From assembly GCA_965235125.1 (NCBI GenBank), contig CBDDXH010000021.1:1-15927 (forward strand): a stretch of 15,927 nt of DNA. Reading direction: 5' to 3'. This document shows positions 1 to 6,476 of the stretch, one piece after another. The notes beneath the pieces are model-generated. The model had not been told where the DNA came from, did not search any database, and saw only the letters and a list, made by a program, of their open reading frames with translations. The position numbers were made by a program, and so were the translations under genes. How positions within the stretch are numbered: the stretch's first letter is position 1; the number at the start of each line of letters is the position of its first letter. The stretch comes from Pelagilacustribacter hypolimneticus. Its GTDB lineage: Bacteria; Pseudomonadota; Alphaproteobacteria; Pelagibacterales; Pelagibacteraceae.

Positions 1-103
1 AGGTGAGATAAACTGTAATTCCAATTGGAATTAAAACTATAGCACCCGCTATAAAATTATTTCTTAATCTTGTTAGTAGAGATTTTTTAACTTTTTCTGT
101 CAT
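1..103 (-). CDS. DUF502 family membrane protein, N-terminal part (runs off the left edge)
   Basis: Reading leftward from the ATG at 103-101 gives 34 codons open to the window edge. The protein begins MTEKVKKSLLTRLRNNF and continues into a hydrophobic stretch with the pattern AGAIVLIPIGIT. A short basic start, the RLRN-F motif and then a transmembrane helix with a central proline match the beginning of DUF502 proteins, small inner-membrane proteins of unknown biochemical role found widely in Proteobacteria. Only the first helix is visible, so completeness cannot be judged. It is transcribed divergently from the M48 peptidase at 196. No Shine-Dalgarno sequence precedes the ATG. A short upstream reading frame ends inside this start codon, which may couple its translation. 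The family call rests on recognising the N-terminal pattern only. Confidence 0.7.
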   Translation of the reverse strand, partial: MTEKVKKSLLTRLRNNFIAGAIVLIPIGITVYLT

Positions 104-180
104 AATTGATAGCTAGAATAGATAATAAAAACTAATAGTAATATAAAAATTGCAATTAATATTTTATTATCTAAAATCAT
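100..180 (-). CDS. Candidate 26-residue single-helix membrane protein overlapping the DUF502 start
   Basis: An ATG at 180-178 opens 26 codons ending in TGA at 102-100. The stop shares the four bases ATGA (100-103) with the start of the DUF502 gene, an arrangement typical of translationally coupled genes. The predicted peptide starts MILDNK and is followed by about 15 strongly hydrophobic residues (ILIAIFILLLVFIIY), then SSYQL, so it would be one short transmembrane helix. An in-frame upstream ATG could add eight residues (MNHILVIF) but would run antisense into the M48 gene. There is no Shine-Dalgarno sequence. Caution: T-rich sequence encodes hydrophobic residues by chance, and this spacer must also hold the promoter of the divergent M48 gene. 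I do not recognise the peptide and assign no function. Confidence 0.3.
   Translation of the reverse strand: MILDNKILIAIFILLLVFIIYSSYQL
150..177 (+). promoter_or_regulatory. Possible promoter of the M48 peptidase gene
   Basis: TTGCAA at 150-155 and TAAAAT at 172-177 are 16 bases apart, resembling sigma-70 -35 and -10 boxes (4 of 6 and 5 of 6 matches). Transcription would start near 184, giving a leader of only about 12 nt with no ribosome binding site before the ATG at 196. In such AT-rich DNA a match of this quality can arise by chance. Confidence 0.3.
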
Positions 181-195
181 AAAAATTACTAATAT

Positions 196-1035
196 ATGAT
201 TCATAGCATAAATAGAAGAGAATTTATAAAAGTTTTAGGTTGTGGTTGTACTAGTTTATTTTTGCCTTCTTGTTCTACTGTCCCAATCACTGAAAGAAAG
301 CAACTTTCAATCATTCCTGAAGCAACCATTAACCGTCAGGCAGCTGCAGCATATGAAGATTTTCGTACCAAAGCAAAAATAATTAACTCAGGAAAAGATT
401 TAGATAAAATTATAGAAATTGGAAAAAGAATGGAACTTTCAGTTTCTAAATTTTTTATTGATAAGGATGGAAAGGATCCTACCAGTAATTTTCAATGGGA
501 TTATGTTCTGGTTGATAATGATAAAGTTGTAAATGCTTGGTGCATGCCAGGAGGAAAGATTGCAGTTTATACAGGTCTTCTTTCAGTAACGCAGAATGAT
601 AATGCACTAGCAGCAGTTATGGGTCATGAAATAGCACATGCTGTTGCAAAACATTCTTTAGAAAGAGCCAGTCAGGCGATATCAGTTAACCTTGGAACAA
701 CAGTTGCAGATATTTTTTTGGGCGGCGCTATTAGCAGGACAAGAAATACTATAGGTCAAAATACTGGTATGGATATATTTCAATTAGGAATTTTTAATCC
801 TTTTGGCAGAAAACAAGAAACTGAAGCTGATTACCTAGGTTTAATTTTTGCTTCATTAGCAGCTTTTGATATTAGAGAGTCGGTAAAACTTTGGGAAAGA
901 ATGGGAGAAAAAAATAAAGGTAAAGAGCCGCCTCAATTTTTAAGCACACATCCATCTAGTGCAACTAGAATAGATAATTTAAACAAATGGATTACAGAGG
1001 TGATAGTGAAGTATCCTCCAATTAAAAGCACCTAA
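196..1035 (+). CDS. M48-family zinc metallopeptidase, predicted Tat-exported lipoprotein
   Basis: A 279-residue protein with the M48 active site HEIAH at residues 144-148. The third zinc ligand is probably Glu208 within ETEAD (ExxxD), and the family's THPS motif is at 251-254. The N-terminus carries a twin-arginine motif (NRREFIK, residues 6-12), a short hydrophobic stretch and a lipobox-like LPSC with Cys26. It is therefore predicted to be exported folded through the Tat system and anchored by lipid in the periplasm. Related periplasmic M48 proteases (LoiP/BepA type) act in envelope protein quality control; that role is inferred by family only. The sequence after the Cys (STVPITERKQL) resembles the usual mature start of these peptidases. 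No Shine-Dalgarno sequence is visible; this ATG is chosen because it places the RR motif correctly. Its stop lies 3 nt from the 3' end of the convergent tRNA gene. Confidence 0.88.
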   Translation: MIHSINRREFIKVLGCGCTSLFLPSCSTVPITERKQLSIIPEATINRQAAAAYEDFRTKAKIINSGKDLDKIIEIGKRMELSVSKFFIDKDGKDPTSNFQWDYVLVDNDKVVNAWCMPGGKIAVYTGLLSVTQNDNALAAVMGHEIAHAVAKHSLERASQAISVNLGTTVADIFLGGAISRTRNTIGQNTGMDIFQLGIFNPFGRKQETEADYLGLIFASLAAFDIRESVKLWERMGEKNKGKEPPQFLSTHPSSATRIDNLNKWITEVIVKYPPIKST

Positions 1036-1038
1036 GAG

Positions 1039-1114
1039 TGGTGAGCCCTGATGGATTCGAACCATCGACACCTTCCTTAAAAGGGAAGTGCTCTACCAAC
1101 TGAGCTAAGGGCCC
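1039..1114 (-). tRNA. tRNA-Lys (anticodon UUU)
   Basis: Read on the minus strand, the 76 nt fold into a complete cloverleaf. The acceptor stem is GGGCCCT/AGGGCTC with one G-T pair, the D arm is GCTC-AGTTGGTA-GAGC, the anticodon stem is CTTCC/GGAAG, and the T arm is GATGG-TTCGAAT-CCATC. The anticodon loop CTTTTAA has TTT at positions 34-36, so it decodes AAA/AAG as lysine. The discriminator base is A and CCA is encoded in the gene. It lies downstream of tgt on the same strand and may share its transcript or use the promoter suggested at 1131-1159. No hairpin terminator is visible after it; transcription would run antisense into the M48 gene. Confidence 0.97.
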
Positions 1115-1130
1115 TAAAGAAAATTGGTTT

Positions 1131-1159
1131 TATATACAAAATACAAAGAATTCAAACAA
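1131..1159 (-). promoter_or_regulatory. Possible promoter of tRNA-Lys
   Basis: On the minus strand, TTGTTT (1159-1154) and TATATA (1136-1131) are separated by 17 bases, with the tRNA 5' end 16 nt beyond. The spacing is ideal but both boxes match the sigma-70 consensus only partly. It would let tRNA-Lys be made independently of tgt, whose stop is 56 nt upstream of the tRNA. Confidence 0.35.
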
Positions 1160-1170
1160 AATTTGATTAA

Positions 1171-2283
1171 TTAAAACATATCTATGTATTTATTGTAGAA
1201 GCTCTCAAAGGTTCCTTTTTTTATTTCTTTTCTAATTTCACTCATAAATTGCTGATAAAAATTTATATTATGAAGTGAAATTAACATAGAAGCTAAGATT
1301 TCATTAGTTTTGATCAAATGGTTTAAGTAGCTCTTTGAATAATTGTTTAAATTTCTAAGTGAGACATTTTTGTCTAAAGGTGTTTTGTCATTTTGATATT
1401 TTGCATTACGTAAATTTAGTTTTCCTTCCCAGGTAAAAGCAAGGCCAGTACGACCAGATCTTGTAGGCATAACGCAATCAAACATATCAATGCCACTTTT
1501 GACGGCGCCCAAAATATCTGAGGGTGTACCAACGCCCATTAAATATCTAGGCTTATCTTTTGGCATATAGTCAACTGTTTCATTTAAAATTTTGAACATT
1601 TGTTCTTGTGTTTCACCTACGGCTAAACCACCCATGGCATAACCATCAAAATCAATGGCAACTAATTTTTCTAAGCTGTCTAATCTCAGATTTTTATCCA
1701 AACCTCCCTGCGCGATGCCAAATAAAGCTTTATTTTTATTTTTACCAAATTCTATTTTGCATCTTTTGGCCCAATTAGTAGATACTTCAATAGCGTTAAT
1801 TAATTTTTCTTTTTCACTAGTTAATTTTGGACATTGATCTAGAACCATTAAAATATCTGAATTAATAGATTTTTGGATTTGAATACTCTTTTCTGGACTT
1901 AATACAAATTTTTTTCCATCAAGATGAGATGAAAAAACAGCGCCAATATTAATATCTATTTTATTTAATTTTGCTAAAGACATTATTTGAAAACCACCTG
2001 AGTCCGTTAGGATTGGTTTTTGCCAATTCATATAATTATGTAAACCATTAAATAGATCAAGAATATCTGTTCCTGGTCTAATCATTAGGTGATAAGTATT
2101 ACCAAGAATAATTTGTGATCCTGTAGATAAAAGATCTTCAATAAAAATACCTTTTACCGTCCCTAAAGTTCCAACAGGCATAAAAGCAGGGGTATCAACT
2201 TTACCTCTATGTGTAGAAATTTTACCTAATCTTGCTTTTTCATCTTGAGCAATTAACTCAAAAGAAAAATCAGATTCTTTCAT
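1171..2283 (-). CDS. tgt: Queuine/preQ1 tRNA-ribosyltransferase lacking its zinc-site cysteines
   Basis: This 370-residue protein is a bacterial tRNA-guanine transglycosylase, which swaps G34 of GUN-anticodon tRNAs (Asp, Asn, His, Tyr) for preQ1 during queuosine synthesis. Catalytic and pocket residues are present: DSGGFQ at 94-99, Asp149, Gln192 in AQGG, GGLAVGE ending at Glu224, and the nucleophile region DMFDCVMPTRSGR with Asp269. The structural zinc site is broken. The usual PLDxxCxCxxCxNYS reads PLDKNVSLRNLNNYS, so the three cysteines are Val307, Leu309 and Leu312, and only His338 (SLHN) remains. The base-binding DEC motif reads DQC (149-151). The frame is intact and the sequence well conserved, so this looks like divergence, not decay. 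It lies 5 nt after the cyclophilin gene as the last protein gene of the ssb-gyrA-coaD-ppi-tgt cluster. queA, often found between ppi and tgt in Alphaproteobacteria, is absent here. Confidence 0.95.
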   Translation of the reverse strand: MKESDFSFELIAQDEKARLGKISTHRGKVDTPAFMPVGTLGTVKGIFIEDLLSTGSQIILGNTYHLMIRPGTDILDLFNGLHNYMNWQKPILTDSGGFQIMSLAKLNKIDINIGAVFSSHLDGKKFVLSPEKSIQIQKSINSDILMVLDQCPKLTSEKEKLINAIEVSTNWAKRCKIEFGKNKNKALFGIAQGGLDKNLRLDSLEKLVAIDFDGYAMGGLAVGETQEQMFKILNETVDYMPKDKPRYLMGVGTPSDILGAVKSGIDMFDCVMPTRSGRTGLAFTWEGKLNLRNAKYQNDKTPLDKNVSLRNLNNYSKSYLNHLIKTNEILASMLISLHNINFYQQFMSEIRKEIKKGTFESFYNKYIDMF

Positions 2284-2288
2284 TAAAT

Positions 2289-2846
2289 TTATTTTTTTGA
2301 TCTTAAGGAAATAATCTTATCAGGTTCATCAACTGAACCATTTGGCCCATCTCCTCTTTTTATTTTATCAACAAAATTCATTCCTTTTATTACTTTACCA
2401 AAAGCAGTATAATTTCTGTCTAAATGAGGAGCAGATTCAAAAACTATAAAAAATTGACTATTAGCGCTATTTGGATCTGAAGATCTTGCCATAGATAAAA
2501 CCCCTTTATTATGGGCTACATCACTAAACTCAGCTTTAAGATCAGGTAAATCCGAACCACCTGTGCCAGCAAGATCTAAATTATAATTTGCTGACTTAGA
2601 ATTTCCAAATTTAACATCTCCAGTTTGCGCCATAAATCCGTCGATAACTCTGTGAAAAACGACTCCATCATATTTACCTTCGTTAGCTAATGTTTCAAAT
2701 CTTTTAACATGATTAGGTGCAATTTTAGAGTAAAGTTCTATTTCAACATCTCCATCTTTTAATTTAAGTATCATATTATTCTCCTCTGCGTATATGTTGT
2801 TTATAATAAAAAATAAAAATATTAATAAAATAAATAATTTTTTCAT
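2289..2846 (-). CDS. Periplasmic cyclophilin-type peptidyl-prolyl isomerase
   Basis: A 185-residue protein with a signal peptide (MKK, then a hydrophobic core up to NNIYA, likely cleavage after Ala20) followed by a cyclophilin domain from about residue 25 to 182. Active-site motifs are FHRVIDGFMAQTGD (64-77, with Arg66, Phe71 and Gln74) and the core SQFFI (130-134). His141 stands where human cyclophilin A has Trp121, as is common in bacterial members. It catalyses cis-trans isomerisation of proline peptide bonds, probably on exported proteins. Its ATG overlaps the coaD stop in an ATGA arrangement (2843-2846), suggesting translational coupling. Without the signal peptide it would be a cytoplasmic PpiB-type protein. 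The exact family symbol (ppiA-like) is uncertain. Confidence 0.93.
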   Translation of the reverse strand: MKKLFILLIFLFFIINNIYAEENNMILKLKDGDVEIELYSKIAPNHVKRFETLANEGKYDGVVFHRVIDGFMAQTGDVKFGNSKSANYNLDLAGTGGSDLPDLKAEFSDVAHNKGVLSMARSSDPNSANSQFFIVFESAPHLDRNYTAFGKVIKGMNFVDKIKRGDGPNGSVDEPDKIISLRSKK

Positions 2847-3334
2847 TTTATTCTTTCTTTTAGTGATTTAATCACAAATTTTGTTACAAATTGACTTATA
2901 TTACCATTTAATTTGGCTATTTCTTTTACAAATTTAGACGAAATAATTTGATTTTCCACATCGGACATTAAAAAAATAGTCTCTATATTTTTGTTTAATT
3001 TTTTATTCATGCCAGCAAGTTGAAACTCATATTCAAAATCTGACACAGCTCTTAACCCCCTAATTATAATTGAGGCGTTATACTTTTTACATAAATTTAT
3101 TGTTAAAATATTAAAAGGAATAATTATAATTTTGTTTTTATTTAATTTCAAATCTGAAAAAAGTGATTTTCTTATTATTTCAATTCTTTTATCAATTGGA
3201 AAAAAATAATCTTTATTCTTTGTATTGGTAGCAGCTACTATTAATCTATCACAAATTTTTAAAGACTTTTGGATTACATCGGCATGACCCAGTGTAATTG
3301 GATCGAATGTTCCTGGATAAATTGCACTTCTCAT
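2843..3334 (-). CDS. coaD: Phosphopantetheine adenylyltransferase
   Basis: This 163-residue protein transfers AMP from ATP to 4'-phosphopantetheine to make dephospho-CoA, the penultimate step of coenzyme A synthesis, in the cytoplasm. The nucleotidyltransferase signature YPGTFDPITLGH (residues 6-17) supplies Thr9 and His17. The C-terminal ISSKFVKEIA is the family's ISSxxVKEIA motif, and RGLRAVSDFEYEFQLA is the conserved central segment. Length matches the usual 155-170 residues. It starts 3 nt after the gyrA stop and ends in a 4-nt overlap with the cyclophilin gene. The gyrA-coaD-ppi order is a recurrent alphaproteobacterial arrangement, so co-transcription is likely. Confidence 0.97.
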   Translation of the reverse strand: MRSAIYPGTFDPITLGHADVIQKSLKICDRLIVAATNTKNKDYFFPIDKRIEIIRKSLFSDLKLNKNKIIIIPFNILTINLCKKYNASIIIRGLRAVSDFEYEFQLAGMNKKLNKNIETIFLMSDVENQIISSKFVKEIAKLNGNISQFVTKFVIKSLKERIK

Positions 3335-3337
3335 TTT

Positions 3338-5911
3338 CTAATTTATATTATCTTCAATTTTAAATGCAGAAACAACTTTTTCAGTACCAGATAATTTCTT
3401 TATTGTAACTCCTTGAGTATTTCTTCCAGCAACTCTAATCTCTTTGACGGAACATCTCATTACGCTTCCTTTGTCAGTAGATAGAACGATTTCATCGTTT
3501 TCTTCAACTACTAAAGTTGATGCAACATTTCCGTTTCTTGGAGAATTGATTATTCCAATAATGCCTTTTCCACCTCTATTGGTAACTCTAAACTCTAAAA
3601 AAGAGGTTCTTTTACCAAAACCATTTTCAGTAATAGATAATATATATTTTTCTAAACCTTTTTTTATTTTTTCATCTTTATTAATAATTTTTGAATCAAT
3701 TTTTGGTGTATCTAATATCGATAAAGAAATAGCTTTATCATTATCAGATAATTGAATGCCTCTAATTCCTTTTGAAGATCTGCCTTTAAATAATCTAAGT
3801 TTTTTTGCCATGAATCTAATGCATTTTCCATTTTTGGTACTAATCATTATATCTTGGTCGTCCCTACAAATTTTGACACCAATTATTTTATCATTGCTTT
3901 CTAATTTCATGGCAATTTTACCGTTTGCATTAATATTGGCAAAGTCTTCGAGACTATTTTTTCTTACGTTTCCATTAGCTGTAACAAAAACAACTAATAA
4001 ATTTTTCCAAACAGTCTCATCTTCAGGCAAAGGCATGATAGAACTAATAGTTTGATGGTTTTTTAAAGGTAGAATATTAAATAGAGATTTACCTTTTGAG
4101 CTAGAGGTGCCTTCAGGAATTTTCCAGGCTTTAATTTTATAAGCAAGCCCTTCAGATGAAAAAAAAACTACAGGGGTGTGAGTATTAGCTGTAAAAATTT
4201 GAACTACAAAATCTTCATCCCTTGTAACAATACTTGATTTTCCAATACCGCCTCTTTTTTGAGATTTCAAACTATCAAGAGAACTTCTTTTAATATAGCC
4301 TTGATTAGTTATATTAATAACAACAAACTCTTTTTGAATAGTCTCTTCAATACTATAATTTAATTCAGCATCTGTAATCTTTGTTCTTCGTGGAACAGCA
4401 AACTTAGTCCTGATCTCCATTAATTCATCGGTTATTAATTTATAGAGTTCTTTTTTAGAGCTTAAGATTTTATTGTATTGAATTATTAAATCAGACAATT
4501 TGTTAATTTCTGTTTCAATCTCACCTATTCCATAAGCAGTTAATTTTTGAAGTCTAAGTTCTAAAATTGAATTAACTTGCTCCTCTGAAAGCTCGTAGCT
4601 AGAAGGATTTTTCTTATTCTCAATTAAAGTAATTAATTTAATACTTTTTTTAATCTTCCATTTTTTAGATAAAAGATTTTTTTTTGCTGTGTCTGCGTCT
4701 TTAGAATTTTTAATAATTTTTATTACTTCATCAATATTTTCAACAGCGGTAGCTAAACCAATCAAGATATGAGCTCTTTCTTCTGCTTTTAGTAAATCAA
4801 ATTTTATTCTTTTAGTTAAAGTTTCTTCTCTAAATTTGACAAATTCAACAATAAATTCTTTTAAATTAAAAATTTTTGGTTTGTTGTCGACAATTGCAAG
4901 TGTATTAAAACTAAATGAGCTTTCAATGCTTGTTAATTTATAAAGTTGCCTTCGAATGGTTTCGCCTTCAACTCCTTTTTTTAAATCAATGACCACTCTA
5001 ATACCTTCTCGATTAGACTCGTCTCTAATATCGCTTATACCTTCAATTTTTTTTTCTCTTGCAAGCTCAGCAATTCTTTCAACTAAGATCGATTTATTTA
5101 TTTGATATGGAATTGATTTAATAATTAAAATTGATCTATCATTTTTTAATACTTCTTCATCAATTTCTCCTCTAATTTTAAACGATCCTCTTCCTTTGTT
5201 ATAGCCTTCCTTGATAATATCTGTTCCTATAATTACGCCTCCAGTTGGAAAATCCGGACCAGGAATGTGTTTCATTAATTGCGCTATAGTAATGTCTTTA
5301 TTGCTTATATAAGCAATAGTTGCATTTATAACTTCACCTAGGTTATGGGGGGGTATACTGGTTGCCATACCAACGGCAATACCGCCTGCGCCATTAACTA
5401 AAAGATTTGGAAACTGAGTTGGTAAAACAACTGGTTCTTTTTCCGTTTCATCATAATTATTTCTAAAACTAACTGTATTTTTTTCTAGGTCTTCAGTTAA
5501 AAATTGAGAAATTTTTCCTAATTTAGTTTCTGTATAACGCATTGCAGCTGGTGGATCACCATCTATTGAACCAAAATTGCCCTGCCCTTCAATCAAAGGT
5601 AAGCTCATTGAAAAATCTTGAACAAGTCTTACGAGTGCATCATAAACAGATTGATCTCCATGAGGATGATACTTACCAATTACATCCCCTACTATTCTTG
5701 CAGATTTTCTAAAAGGTTTTGACCAATCGTACCCACCTTTATACATTGCATAAATTATTCTTCTATGCACTGGTTTGAGGCCATCGCGAACATCTGGTAA
5801 TGCTCTGCTAACTATTACGCTCATAGCGTAAGAAAGATAAGATGAACTCATCTCATCAGAGACTAATATAGGTTTATAAGAATTATTGTTTTGGGTAGTA
5901 ATATTTTCCAT
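3338..5911 (-). CDS. gyrA: DNA gyrase subunit A
   Basis: The 857-residue breakage-reunion subunit of the type II topoisomerase that introduces negative supercoils. The catalytic tyrosine is Tyr126 in AAMRYTE, and the N-terminal gate region includes GKYHPHGDQSVYDALVR. The C-terminal half is the DNA-wrapping beta-pinwheel with repeated blades such as VTANGNVRK and STDKGSVMR. The GyrA box reads QKRGGIG (residues 551-557), a variant of QRRGGKG; its presence separates GyrA from ParC. Length is close to the E. coli protein (875). In the quinolone region, Gln87 occupies the place of E. coli Ser83 and Asp91 that of Asp87; a non-serine residue at this place is, from memory, also seen in other Alphaproteobacteria. 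The gene lies 5 nt after ssb and 3 nt before coaD. Confidence 0.98.
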   Translation of the reverse strand: MENITTQNNNSYKPILVSDEMSSSYLSYAMSVIVSRALPDVRDGLKPVHRRIIYAMYKGGYDWSKPFRKSARIVGDVIGKYHPHGDQSVYDALVRLVQDFSMSLPLIEGQGNFGSIDGDPPAAMRYTETKLGKISQFLTEDLEKNTVSFRNNYDETEKEPVVLPTQFPNLLVNGAGGIAVGMATSIPPHNLGEVINATIAYISNKDITIAQLMKHIPGPDFPTGGVIIGTDIIKEGYNKGRGSFKIRGEIDEEVLKNDRSILIIKSIPYQINKSILVERIAELAREKKIEGISDIRDESNREGIRVVIDLKKGVEGETIRRQLYKLTSIESSFSFNTLAIVDNKPKIFNLKEFIVEFVKFREETLTKRIKFDLLKAEERAHILIGLATAVENIDEVIKIIKNSKDADTAKKNLLSKKWKIKKSIKLITLIENKKNPSSYELSEEQVNSILELRLQKLTAYGIGEIETEINKLSDLIIQYNKILSSKKELYKLITDELMEIRTKFAVPRRTKITDAELNYSIEETIQKEFVVINITNQGYIKRSSLDSLKSQKRGGIGKSSIVTRDEDFVVQIFTANTHTPVVFFSSEGLAYKIKAWKIPEGTSSSKGKSLFNILPLKNHQTISSIMPLPEDETVWKNLLVVFVTANGNVRKNSLEDFANINANGKIAMKLESNDKIIGVKICRDDQDIMISTKNGKCIRFMAKKLRLFKGRSSKGIRGIQLSDNDKAISLSILDTPKIDSKIINKDEKIKKGLEKYILSITENGFGKRTSFLEFRVTNRGGKGIIGIINSPRNGNVASTLVVEENDEIVLSTDKGSVMRCSVKEIRVAGRNTQGVTIKKLSGTEKVVSAFKIEDNIN

Positions 5912-5916
5912 TAAAT

Positions 5917-6375
5917 TTAGAAAGGAATTTCATCATCAAGATCATTAATTGAGGAGGACATATCATCATTCGGTAATGAACTTTTGTTTTCAGTGACTAG
6001 ATTTGAATTTTCATTTTTATTTTTTCCATCTAACATTGTAAGGCTAGAATTATAACCTTGTAGAACAATTTCTGTAGAATACTTATCTTGGCCAGAACTT
6101 TCATCTTTCCATTTTCTTGTACTTAAGGCGCCTTCTATGTAAACATTGGCACCTTTTTTTAGATATTGTTGAACAACATTAACTAGACCTTCATTAAAAA
6201 TTACAACTCTATGCCACTCCGTTTTTTCTTTTCTTTCACCTGAAGACTTATCTTTCCACGATTGACTTGTGGCAACGCTAAGTCTTGCGACACTTTTACC
6301 ATTAACCATTTGTTTAATTTCAGGATCAGCACCTAATCTACCAATCAATAGTACTTTATTTAAACTGCCAGCCAT
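5917..6375 (-). CDS. ssb: Single-stranded DNA-binding protein
   Basis: A 152-residue Ssb that coats single-stranded DNA in replication, repair and recombination. The OB fold covers about residues 4-115, starting LNKVLLIGRLGADPEI and including TEWHRVVIF. Trp40, Trp54 and Trp89 match DNA-stacking tryptophans of E. coli Ssb. A polar, low-complexity linker leads to the acidic tip DLDDEIPF, which recruits partner proteins. It is the first gene of the minus-strand cluster and is divergent from uvrA across a 101-nt spacer, an arrangement also seen in E. coli and many Alphaproteobacteria. The start is well placed because the OB fold begins at once. No Shine-Dalgarno sequence precedes it. Confidence 0.97.
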   Translation of the reverse strand: MAGSLNKVLLIGRLGADPEIKQMVNGKSVARLSVATSQSWKDKSSGERKEKTEWHRVVIFNEGLVNVVQQYLKKGANVYIEGALSTRKWKDESSGQDKYSTEIVLQGYNSSLTMLDGKNKNENSNLVTENKSSLPNDDMSSSINDLDDEIPF

Positions 6376-6431
6376 AATTTTAAAATCTTAGTATGTGATT
6401 TGCTCTTTAATAACAATTAAATTTATATCAT

Positions 6432-6445
6432 ATTAACAAGTTAAT
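6432..6445. repeat. Inverted repeat ATTAAC-AA-GTTAAT between ssb and uvrA
   Basis: Two perfect 6-nt arms are separated by AA, directly upstream of the possible uvrA -10 box. Size, symmetry and position would suit an operator for a dimeric regulator acting on one or both divergent genes. AT-rich spacers yield short palindromes by chance, so the operator role is a guess. Confidence 0.35.
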
Positions 6446-6463
6446 TATAAGATGATTATGGTC

Positions 6464-6467
6464 AGGA
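6464..6467 (+). promoter_or_regulatory. Shine-Dalgarno sequence of uvrA
   Basis: AGGA ends 9 nt before the ATG at 6477, a normal spacing. It is the clearest ribosome binding site in the window; most other genes lack one, so it supports the chosen uvrA start. Confidence 0.5.
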
Positions 6468-6476
6468 TATAAAAAA

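Larger units (their letters stand above)
6376..6476. promoter_or_regulatory. Divergent ssb-uvrA control region
   Basis: This 101-nt AT-rich spacer is the largest non-coding gap in the window and must hold promoters for both ssb (leftward) and uvrA (rightward). A possible uvrA -10 box, TATAAG, is at 6446-6451, but no convincing -35 is visible. In many bacteria this spacer carries an SOS operator. I searched for the alphaproteobacterial LexA motif (GTTC or GAAC direct repeats spaced by seven bases) and saw none. A 14-nt inverted repeat at 6432-6445 lies directly upstream of the possible -10. Confidence 0.5.

Noticed and set aside
1039..1114. tRNA gene as an integration site of a mobile element
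   Set aside because: There is no integrase, no repeated tRNA 3' end and no foreign-looking genes beside it; both neighbours are housekeeping genes.
1039..2283. Functional link between tgt and the adjacent tRNA-Lys
   Set aside because: Tgt acts on GUN anticodons (Asp, Asn, His, Tyr), not UUU, so the proximity is probably incidental.
3444..4055. Two consecutive open frames on the plus strand opposite gyrA
   Set aside because: They are antisense shadows of a strongly conserved gyrA and resemble no protein family.
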